From contig NZ_CP015864.1 in assembly GCF_002163755.1 (NCBI RefSeq), positions 310,001 through 374,000 on the forward strand: 64,000 nt of DNA, given 5' to 3'. The position numbers were made by a program, and so were the translations under genes. Below are positions 35,266 to 45,900 of the stretch, one piece after another. The first letter of the stretch is position 1. Every line of letters starts with the position of its first letter. Origin of the DNA: Vibrio campbellii CAIM 519 = NBRC 15631 = ATCC 25920. Lineage in GTDB: Bacteria; Pseudomonadota; Gammaproteobacteria; Enterobacterales; Vibrionaceae. The notes under the pieces are model-generated. The model was given only the letters and a program-made list of their open reading frames with translations, was not told the origin of the DNA and did not search any database.

Positions 35266-35652
35266 TTACTTGGTGAGCTCGTCCATGATCGGGCAGCGGC
35301 TCTTTGCATCCCCAGGACATGAAGAAACCCAGCCCTCCAACTGCTTTTTAATCTCCAATAAGTGGGCAATTTTTTGCTCCACTTCATGAAGTTTGTCCAT
35401 GGTTCGTGCTTTTACTTCGCTACTTTTGCGGTTTGGGTTGTGTGCCAATTGTACGAACTCTTTGCATTCTTGTAATGAGAAACCGGCGTTTTTTGCTCTG
35501 GAAACAAGGTTTAGCTCTTGGATGTGTTTTTCAGAATATTCACGATAGCCTGAGTCACTGCGAGCTGGTGAAGAAATGATGCCTTTGTCTTCGTACATAC
35601 GAATCGATTTAGAAGACAATCCTGTGAGTTTTGCAACTGCACCAATATTCAT
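35266..35652 (-). CDS. cueR: CueR-type copper-responsive MerR regulator
   Basis: The 128-aa protein has a MerR winged helix (MNIGAVAKLTGLSSKSIRMYEDKGII), a dimerisation coiled coil (about 75-110) and the C-terminal metal loop C-P-G-D-x4-C-P, in which the two cysteines have the spacing of the Cu(I)-binding pair of E. coli CueR (C112/C120). It should activate copper efflux genes. Unusually, no copA or copper oxidase adjoins it: it converges on vctC and diverges from nothing obvious. GAGGTC precedes ATG 35652. Confidence 0.88.
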   Translation of the reverse strand: MNIGAVAKLTGLSSKSIRMYEDKGIISSPARSDSGYREYSEKHIQELNLVSRAKNAGFSLQECKEFVQLAHNPNRKSSEVKARTMDKLHEVEQKIAHLLEIKKQLEGWVSSCPGDAKSRCPIMDELTK

Positions 35653-35774
35653 GATGACCTCTGTGTTTCAGATAACCTTTCTCGCGAGTATAACGCTAAG
35701 TGTTGGTGTTCAAAAACGACTTTAATGCTGTTTTTCGTCTGTCGATTCTGTGGGCTAAAAATTTGGCAAACAAA

Positions 35775-35805
35775 AAAGCCCGTAAGCATGACACTTACGG
35801 GCTTT
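35775..35805. terminator. bidirectional rho-independent terminator
   Basis: AAAGCCCGTAAG (35775-35786) is perfectly complementary to CTTACGGGCTTT (35794-35805). On the minus strand it is followed by TTTGTTTG, ending the 82-aa membrane protein gene. Confidence 0.9.
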
Positions 35806-35820
35806 CTAAAATCGTTTTAA

Positions 35821-36069
35821 CTAGGCTTCTTCAGGCGCTAGGCTTTTTTTTTCCTGCTGCATTTTTGCAAGGAAGTACACGTTAACACATGCAATAAAGC
35901 CGTTTGTTAGTACTACTGGCCATGAGTCAATCATCAAACCGTAAGCTGTGAACAGTGCACAGCCGATAAAGTTAAGGATACGAAGCTTAACGATGTCTTT
36001 CATAGTTAGTGAAATAGCAACCATGATTGAAGCCGCGTAGCCTAGAATCTCAACCATATTCATTTCCAT
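35821..36069 (-). CDS. small three-helix membrane protein, 82 aa
   Basis: The product has three hydrophobic helices (about 5-20, 28-46, 50-70) and a charged tail ending PEEA. Segments such as LGYAASIMVAISLTMKDIVKLR followed by NFIGCALFTAYG recall the YgjV/PQ-loop (SemiSWEET-like) half-transporter layout, with conserved-looking Asn and Trp, but I cannot assign it firmly. AGAGGG lies upstream of ATG 36069; it has its own terminator. Confidence 0.65.
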   Translation of the reverse strand: MEMNMVEILGYAASIMVAISLTMKDIVKLRILNFIGCALFTAYGLMIDSWPVVLTNGFIACVNVYFLAKMQQEKKSLAPEEA

Positions 36070-36357
36070 TATTTGACCCTCTTAAATCTGCCGAATTTTG
36101 TCGGTACCACTTCTTCTCATCTTGAGATTAACGAGGAAGCTCCATGCCTCGAATGGTCTTTTTCGTTTTGATGGGTGCACTATAGCAATGGAAAAACCGT
36201 GATGAAAGCCTCAAATAAAGGTTAAGAGAAGGTTAGCGATTACGCAAACGTTTAGGAGAGAAATTATTGATAATTTTACTTATTGTGTTGATTGATATTA
36301 GTGATGGCAACAATAGATAAAACAAAGTTGAAGGAAGGTAAACAATAACATAATATT

Positions 36358-36376
36358 GAAAATGAGAATTATTATT
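36358..36376. promoter_or_regulatory. putative Fur box before a small membrane protein gene
   Basis: GAAAATGAGAATTATTATT agrees with 15 of 19 positions of the consensus GATAATGATAATCATTATC. It lies 15 bases upstream of the ATG at 36392. It is a clearly better match than the one before vctP. Confidence 0.65.
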
Positions 36377-36391
36377 AATTAAGTTTGATTT

Positions 36392-36655
36392 ATGCCAATT
36401 GCTATTAGTCTTATTTTTTCGTTTGCTCTTATCATGCGGACAAAACCGAATTCACTGGGAACTGGGGTTCATATCCTAACTCACATACTACTGTTGATTT
36501 TTATCCCTTCTTCCTATGTTATTCAGTATCTTATCGTGATGTTCTTTACTTCTCCTTTGCTTATTAGGTTGGCAAAGCGTTCCTCTACATACGATGTTTT
36601 GTTTGCCTTTCTACCCTTACTCATTGGCACTGGTGGCTTGATTCTCACTTCTTAG
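36392..36655 (+). CDS. small hydrophobic membrane protein, 87 aa, possibly Fur-regulated
   Basis: The predicted protein has about three hydrophobic helices (1-14, 25-52, 67-85) separated by short basic loops (MRTKPNS, RLAKRSS). No Shine-Dalgarno is obvious before ATG 36392. A strong Fur-box-like sequence immediately upstream would place it in the iron-starvation regulon, consistent with the siderophore importer 1-5 kb away. Family not recognised. Confidence 0.55.
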   Translation: MPIAISLIFSFALIMRTKPNSLGTGVHILTHILLLIFIPSSYVIQYLIVMFFTSPLLIRLAKRSSTYDVLFAFLPLLIGTGGLILTS

Positions 36656-36855
36656 GTTGTTCAACTTTTCTTCTCACTGGATTGAAACTAACTTTTGCTT
36701 AATAAGTGTTTTGTTTCATATAATTAATAGATAATTTACATCTACATGTGTCGCATATTTGTGACTTGGTGAGGTTTTCATTTCATGTTGTTAATGAAAG
36801 AACAAAATTTGATTGTTTATTGACTCAATAGTTAGTTAAATCAGTCTGGTGAGAT

Positions 36856-36870
36856 AATGTGAATCACATT
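36856..36870. promoter_or_regulatory. palindrome upstream of the giant adhesin gene
   Basis: AATGTGA-A-TCACATT, a perfect 7+1+7 palindrome 63 bases before the adhesin start. The half-site resembles that of CRP (TGTGA/TCACA) but the 1-base spacing is wrong for CRP, so another regulator is implied. Confidence 0.5.
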
Positions 36871-36932
36871 TCTATAAACTAAAATAATTTAGAAAGGTCT
36901 AACGAAGTGCGTTAGCCATTAGCGGGGGTCAG

Positions 36933-39900
36933 ATGAGTACACAAGCTGTGCCGCAAGAAGTTGTAGTAGATGCTGTCAAAGGGGATGTTTACGCGCTAAG
37001 CCTTGAGGGGAAGGTGAGAGCGATAAACGTTGGGGATGTATTAGTTCCGGGTGATGTCATCATCACTGAAAACGGCGCTTCAATTGAAGTGATCGCGGAA
37101 GGCTCACTCTATCTCGTGGATGAGAATTGTGTAGCCTGCATACCAGCACCATCTTTAGAGCAACAACCGACAGACGCGGTTGTTCAAGCGCCCGTTGATG
37201 GCCAAATCAATGTCGATCCGACAGCGGCGGCTGACGCCGAATTTGGGGCTGAGGATGTTGCCGCGATTCAGCAAGCCATTTTAGAAGGCGCTGACCCTAC
37301 GGCTATCCTTGAAGCCACAGCCGCGGGTCCGGCTAGTGGCGGCGGTGGTTCTGGGTCTGCAAACGCAGGCTTTGTTACTGTTGAATACAATAACCCTGAA
37401 GTATTGGCCTCAACGTTTTTTGAAACCTCAGCTCCGACTGGTAACACGGATACTGAAGATGATCCTGACGGCTTAAATGTCACTGTTTTTGCCGATGGTG
37501 GCCAATCTCTTTCTTCTCAGGTAGTAGAAGGCTCCATTTCTCTATCAAGCTACCCGCAAACCATTTCTTCCACTGTGCAGGTTGAAGCTGGTGATCTCGC
37601 ACTCGATACTGCTTCATTTGTACCTGAGACGTCCTCATTAGAGTCTCTGTTAACTGAGCTTAACAGTGATATTACTTCTGGTGGTCAGCCAGTAGCGTTC
37701 GTTTATGACGAAGCGCAAAATGCCATTTTTGGCACCCAAGAAGGTAACGAAGTACTTCGTATCGAGATCGAAGCGACGTCTTTAGGTCGTGATTTAGAGT
37801 TAGAGGTCGTTACCACGATTAGCCAGGGTATTGACCATGTCGCGTCTGTTGCTGATGGTCAAGTATCTATCGTCGGTGATCAAATCAATATCGCTTTTGA
37901 TATTACAGGCGCAGATATTGGTGGTAACAGCATTCAAGCGCCTATTGATTTTACGACAACCGTTATTGATGGCGATGATCCTGCGCCGCAAAACGTTACT
38001 TTTGAAAACGTTGAATCTTCTTCTACACCAATCACTGGCACCTTTGTTGATATTGGTAGTGATCAATTAGCAACGGTCACGTTTAATCAAGAAGGACTTA
38101 GTGAGTTCGATGGCCTACTGAGTGATAATCAGGCGACAGAAGCGGTACTCTCTGAAGACGGCAGTACTATCACCTTGTCCATTGCTGGTTCGAGTGAAAC
38201 CGTCTTAACCATCAGTCTGAACACCGATGGTACCTACCAATTTGAGCAATTTAAGCCGTTAGAACAAACAAACGGTGAAGATACGATTGAGCTCTCTTTG
38301 CCAACCATAATCGTCGACTTTGACCAAGATACGGCAAGCAACACCTTTACGATGACCATCCTTGATGGCGATAACCCAGTGATTGAGAACGTGACGGGCT
38401 TGTCTTTAGACGAGGCGGGGGTTGACCAAGGTTCACATGAAGGCGCGGTAGTAACAAGTGGTACTGGGGCGATCACGACAGCGGTCGGTAGTGACATCAT
38501 TGATCACTATGAGTTGGAACCTACAGAGTTTAATGTTGGTGGAGAACTCCAATCTCAAGGGCAGGTTGTTCAACTGGAACTTGCGTCCGAGAGTAACGGC
38601 GTACGTACTTACGAAGGCTTCATTGAGCTGGATGGTTTGCGTATTACGGTATTTGATGTGGCGATTGATGCACCTGCATTGGGCGAATATCAATTCAACT
38701 TGTATGAACAACTTGACCATACGGGTGCTAACGATGACTCGCTTACTTTCTCACTGCCAGTTTACGCGGTAGATGCGGATGGTGACCGTTCCTCGATTAC
38801 CGACGGTTCGAACACACCAGAAGCAGCGCAAATTGTCATTCAAGTTCAAGATGACGTTCCTTCGATTGATGGCGTTGAGGCACTAGCCGTCGATGAAGAC
38901 GATTTATCAAGCATCGGCTCCGATCAAAGCGACTCTGTGCTCGCGCAAGGCAGTTTCACGACGACTCAGGGCTCAGACCGTGTTGTAAGTTATCAATTAA
39001 AAAGCGGCACTGATCCACTAAATGGGTTGGAATCTCAGGGTCGACCTATCTCTCTGACGGAAACAACCAACTCAGATGGCAGCTTTAACTATTCTGCAAC
39101 GGCAGAAGGGGACGCTATCTTCACCTTACAAGTGAACCCTGACGGTTCTTATTCATTTACCCTTGAAGGTCCAATCGATCATGCTGCGGGTAGTGATAGC
39201 TTAACTCTAGACTTCAATATTGTCGCAACGGACTTTGACGGTGACACCAGCTCACTTGTTCTACCAGTTACCATTGCTGATGATGTGCCAACCATTAATG
39301 ACGTTGTTACTCTTACCGTCGATGAAGATGACTTAAGTTCGGTAGGCTCTGACCAATCACAGCCAACGTTGGTTGAAGGTCAGTTCACGACAACTCAGGG
39401 CTCTGATGGCGTCGTACAGTATCAGTTGGATGTAAGCGCTGATCCATTAAATGGCCTGCAATCTCAAGGGCAAACCGTCTCCATTGCCGAAACGCAAAAT
39501 GCAGATGGCAGTTACACCTACAGCGCAACGGCAAATGGTAGTGCAGTCTTCACATTAATTTTGAATACTGATGGCTCGTACAGTTTTGAGCTGCAAGGTC
39601 CAATCGACCATGCGGCAAATAGCGACAGCTTAACCCTTGATTTTAGCGTTATTGCTACCGATTTCGATGGTGACACAAGCCAAATCGTACTGCCTGTTAC
39701 CATCGTGGATGATAAGCCGACCATTACCGATGTCGATGCAATTACCGTTGATGAAGATGATATAGGTACGATTGGCTCAGATCAGACTGACCCGATTTCA
39801 ATCGATGGCAACTTCACTACTACACAAGGCTCTGATCGAGTGGTGAGCTATCAGCTTGATGCTTCTGCAGCACCAGTTGCAGGACTCACATCACAAGGCG

Positions 39901-42900
39901 TGGCCGTCACGCTGACTGAAACCGCAAACGGTGATGGCAGCTTTACTTACGAGGCGACGGCGGGGAGTGAAGCGGTCTTTACGCTGACAGTGAACAGTGA
40001 TGGCTCTTATAACTTCACGCTAGAAGGGCCAATTGATCATGCTGTTGATAGCGACGAGTTGACACTGAACTTCCCAATCATCGCGACAGACTTTGATGGC
40101 GATACCACAAATGCCACTATCCCAGTGACAATCGTGGACGATAAGCCAGTTATTACTGACGTGGGTGCCATTACGGTTGATGAAGATGATCTCGCATCTA
40201 TCGGCTCAGACCAAAGCAATCCGATTTCTATTGATGGCAACTTCACCACCACACAAGGCTCAGACCGAGTGGTGAGCTACCAACTCGATGCTTCAGCAAC
40301 ACCGGTGGATGGTTTAACCTCGCATGGTGTAGCGGTCACGCTAACAGAAACTGCAAATGATGATGGCAGTTTCACTTATGAAGCGACAGCGGGTGGCAAC
40401 CCTGTATTTACTTTGACTGTGAATACTGATGGCTCTTACAACTTCACGCTTGAAGGGCCAATTGATCACGCGGTGGATAGTGACGAGTTGACACTTAACT
40501 TCCCAATTATCGCAACTGATTTTGATGGCGACACCGTCACAGAAACGATTCCAGTCACAATTGTTGATGATGTACCGACCATCACAGCGGTGGATGCGTT
40601 GAGTGTCGACGAAGATGACCTTAGTGGTGTGGGTTCAGACCCAGGCGGCGATCTGTTCGTTGAAGGGGCGTTTACCACTACTCAAGGCTCAGACCGAGTG
40701 GTGAGCTATCAACTGGATTCAACCGCTGATCCTGTTGCGGGGCTGACCTCTCAAGGTGAGGCGATTATCTTGGTGGAAACCGCCAACGGTGATGGCAGCT
40801 TTACTTATGTGGCGACCGCAGACGGCAATCCGGTATTCACGTTAAACGTAGCAACAGATGGCACTTACGATTTTACGCTGCAAGGCCCGATTGACCATGC
40901 AGCTAATAGCGACAGCCTAACGATTGATTTCCCAATTATTGCCACCGATTTTGATGGTGATACGACTTCGGCAACCATTCCAGTCACGATTACGGATGAT
41001 GCACCAATCATTGATAATGTCGTGCCTCTGGCTGTAGACGAAGATGATTTATCAGGCATTGGCTCAGACCAAACTGACGCAGTGTTTGTGGAAGGCGCAT
41101 TTACGACCACTCAAGGTTCAGACCGAGTGGTGAGCTACCAACTTGATTCAACTTCTGATCCTGTTTCAGGTTTAACTTCTCAAGGTGAGCCTGTTATTTT
41201 GGAAGAGACTGCGAATGCCGATGGCAGCTTTACTTACGTGGCTACCGCGGATGGCAATCCGGTTTTCACCATGAACGTGAATGTAGACGGCACATACAAC
41301 TTCCGTCTGGAAGGTCCGGTTGATCATGCGTTAAACAGCGATGAATTAGTACTGAACTTCCCAATCATTGCGACAGACTTTGATGGCGATACGACGACCG
41401 CGACCATTCCAGTCACGATCACTGATGATGTGCCAACCATTGATAACGTTGCTCCACTAACAGTAGACGAAGATGATCTCGCCTCAATTGGCTCAGACCA
41501 AAACGATGATGCGTTCATGTCGGGTTCTTTCACCACAACTGAAGGCTCAGACAGCGTTGTTAAATACCAGCTTGATGCAACAGCAGATCCAGTTGCAGGG
41601 TTGACCTCTCATGGTGAGCCCGTCGTACTTGCTGAAGCTGCTAACGGCGATGGCAGCTTTACTTACACTGCCACAGCAGATGGCAATGCCGTGTTTGAAT
41701 TGGTGGTGAAGCCAGACGGCAGCTACACCTTTACTCTGCAGGGCCCACTAGACCATGCGGTGAATAGGGACAGCCTGCAAATTGACTTCCCGATTATCGC
41801 GACAGACTTTGATGGCGATACCTCAACTGAAACACTGCCTGTCACCATCGTTGACGATAAACCAACCATCACTGACGTAGACGCGATCCGCGTGGATGAA
41901 GATGACTTAGCGACGATTGGCTCTGATGGTTCAGATCCAATTTCAATCGATGGCAACTTCACCACGACACAAGGCTCTGATGGGGTGGTGAGTTACCAAT
42001 TGGATGCTGCTGCAACGCCAGTTGATGGCCTAACATCGCAAGGTGTAGCTGTGACCTTGACGGAAACAGCAAACAGTGATGGCAGCTTTACCTATGAAGC
42101 AACAGCGGGAACTGATGCTGTGTTTACGTTGACAGTAAACACGGATGGCTCTTACAACTTCACGCTTCAAGGTCCAATCGATCATGCGGTAGGCAGTGAT
42201 GAACTGACGCTGAACTTCCCAATCATCGCGACGGATTTTGATGGTGATACCACCACAGAAACGATCCCAGTCACCATCGTGGATGATAAACCGACCATTA
42301 CCGATGTCGATGCGATTACCGTTGATGAAGATGACCTAGGCACGATTGGCTCAGATCAGACTGACCCGATTTCAATCGATGGCAACTTCACTACCACACA
42401 AGGCTCTGACCGAGTGGTGAGTTACCAACTTGATGGCACATCAACACCAGTTGACGGTTTAACGTCGCAAGGCGTGGCCGTCACGCTGACTGAAACCGCA
42501 AACGGTGATGGCAGCTTTACCTATCGAGCAACAGCAGGCACCGAGTCGGTCTTTACACTGACAGTGAACACTGATGGCTCTTATAACTTCACGCTTGAAG
42601 GCCCCATCGATCATGCTGTTGATAGTGATGAGTTAACGCTCAACTTCCCAATCACCGCGACCGACTTTGATGGTGACACCACAAATGCCACTATCCCGGT
42701 CACCATCGTGGACGATAAGCCAGTTATTACTGACGTAGATGCCATTACGGTTGATGAAGATGATCTCGCCTCAATTGGCTCAGACCAAAGCAATCCGGTT
42801 TCTATTGATGGTAACTTCACCACCACACAAGGTTCAGACCGAGTGGTGAGCTACCAGTTAGATGCTTCTTCAACACCGGTTGACGGTTTAACGTCGCAAG

Positions 42901-45900
42901 GCGTGGCTGTCACACTGACAGAAATCGCAAATGGTGATGGTAGTTTCACTTATGAAGCGACTGCGGGTGGCAACCCAGTATTTAGTCTGACAGTAGATAC
43001 TGATGGCTCTTACAACTTCACGCTAGAAGGGCCAATTGATCACGCGGTGGATAGTGACGAGCTGACACTGAACTTCCCAATTATCGCAACCGACTTTGAT
43101 GGCGATACTGTTACTGAAACCATTCCAGTCACAATTGTTGATGATGTACCGACCATCACAGCGGTGGATGCGTTGAGTGTCGATGAAGATGACCTTAGTG
43201 GTGTGGGTTCAGGCTCAGGCGGCGATTTGTTCGTTGAAGGGGCGTTTACTACCACTCAAGGCTCTGACCGAGTGGTGAGCTATCAACTGGATTCAACCGC
43301 TGATCCTGTTGCGGGTCTGACATCTCAAGGTGAAGCGATTACCTTGGTGGAAACTGCCAACGGTGATGGCAGCTTTACTTATGTGGCGACCTCAGATGGC
43401 AATCCAGTCTTCACGTTGAATGTAGCAACAGATGGTACGTACGACTTTACGCTGCAAGGCCCGATTGACCATGCTGCCAATAGCGACAGCCTGACGATTA
43501 ATTTCCCAATTGTTGCCACCGATTTTGATGGTGATACGACCACGGCAACCATTCCAGTTACGATCACGGATGATGCACCAATCATCGATAATGTTGTGCC
43601 TCTGGCTGTAGACGAAGATGATTTATCAGGCATTGGCTCAGACCAATCTGACGCTGTTTATGTTGAAGGTGCATTCACGACGACTCAAGGTTCAGACCGT
43701 GTAGTGAGCTACCAACTTGATTCAACTTCTGACCCTGTCGCAGGTTTAACTTCTCAAGGTGAGCCTGTTACTTTGGTAGAGACTGTGAATGCCGATGGCA
43801 GCTTTACTTACGTGGCTACCGCGGATGGCAACCCTGTCTTCACCATGAATGTGAATGCTGACGGCACATACAACTTCCGTCTGGAAGGTCCGGTTGATCA
43901 TGCGTTAAATAGCGATGAATTAGTTCTGAACTTCCCAATCATTGCGACAGACTTTGATGGCGATACGACGACCGCGACCATTCCAGTCACGATTACTGAT
44001 GATGTGCCAACCATTGATAACGTTGTCCCACTGACTGTAGACGAAGATGATCTTGCCTCAATTGGCTCAGACCAAAACGATGATGCGTTTATGTCGGGCT
44101 CTTTCACCACAACGGAAGGCTCGGACAGCGTTGTTAAATACCAGCTTGATGCAACAGCAGATCCAGTATCAGGGTTAACCTCTCATGGTGATCCTGTCGT
44201 ACTTGCTGAGACAACAAATGGTGATGGTAGCTTTACTTACACTGCTACAGCAGATGGCAATGCCGTATTTGAATTGGTTGTGAAGCCAGATGGCAGCTAC
44301 ACCTTTACTCTGCAAGGCCCACTAGACCATGCGGTGAATAGCGACAGCCTGCAAATCGATTTCCCGATTATCGCAACAGATTTTGATGGCGATACGTCGA
44401 CAGAAACACTACCTGTCACCATCGTTGATGATAAGCCAACCATCACTGACGTAGATGCCATCACGGTTGATGAAGATGACTTAACGACGATTGGCTCTGA
44501 CGGCTCTGACCCAATTTCCATTGATGGCAACTTCACTACAACGCAAGGCTCTGATGGGGTAGTGAGTTACCAATTGGATGCTTCTGCAACGCCAGTTGAT
44601 GGCCTAACATCGCAAGGTGTGGCAGTGACGCTGACGGAAACTGCAAACGGTGATGGCAGCTTTACCTATGAGGCAACCGCGGGAACCGATGCTGTCTTTA
44701 CGCTGACAGTGAATACGGATGGCTCATACAACTTCACGCTTCAAGGTCCAATCGATCATGCGGTAGGCAGTGATGAGCTGACGCTGAACTTCCCAATCAT
44801 CGCGGCGGATTTTGATGGTGATACCACCACAGAAACGATCCCAGTCACCATCGTAGATGATAAGCCAACTATTACCGATGTCGACGCGATTACCGTTGAT
44901 GAAGATGACCTAGGCACGATCGGCTCAGATCAGACTGACCCGATTTCAATCGATGGCAACTTCACTACCACACAAGGCTCTGACCGAGTGGTGAGCTATC
45001 AGCTTGACGCGTCTGCAACACCAGTGGCTGGCCTTACATCACAAGGCGTGGCAGTCACACTGACGGAAACTGCAAATGGTGATGGAAGCTTTACTTACGA
45101 GGCGACAGCGGGTACTGAAGCGGTCTTTACGCTAACAGTGAATACTGATGGCTCTTACAACTTCACGCTAGAAGGGCCAATTGATCATGCTGTTGATAGT
45201 GATGAGTTAACGCTTAACTTCCCAATCATCGCAACAGATTTTGATGGCGACACGTCTGCTGAGACAATTCCTGTCAAGATCGTTGATGACAAGCCGACAC
45301 TTGGTGGCATCGAAGCAACAAGTGTGCAAACGGTTGATGAGGATGATATCCCAACAGTCGGATCTGATGGGACGCAGTCGAACAGCATTGCAGGTAACTT
45401 CATCGCGACTGATGGTTCTGATGGTATTGTCGAGTACGGTATTTCTGACCTAACGACGCCAGTACAAGGCCTGACCTCTGGTGGTCAATCACTGGTTATG
45501 GTTGAAGTATCAAACGCAGGTGACGTTTCAGTTTACGAAGCTCGTTTTGATGGCACGGCGACACCAGTATTCCGTGTGACCCTTGATGCTTCTGATGATA
45601 GCTACACGTTCGATTTGCTTGCTCCTCTCGATCATCCAAATGCTGATGGCCAAAATGAACTGGTCATCAATTTACCGATAAACGCGACTGACTTTGATGG
45701 AGACGTGTCGAACAACATCACCTTACCAATTACGGTTGTGGATGATGTTCCGACCATTGATGGTTTACTAGCAGGCAGCGAACAAACCGTTGATGAAGAT
45801 GACCTACCAGCAGGTACGGATGCTGCAAGTCCAGAAGATACTGTTATTTCGGGTACTTTTGATATCACCGAAGGTGCTGACCAAGTTGCTTCTATTCAGC

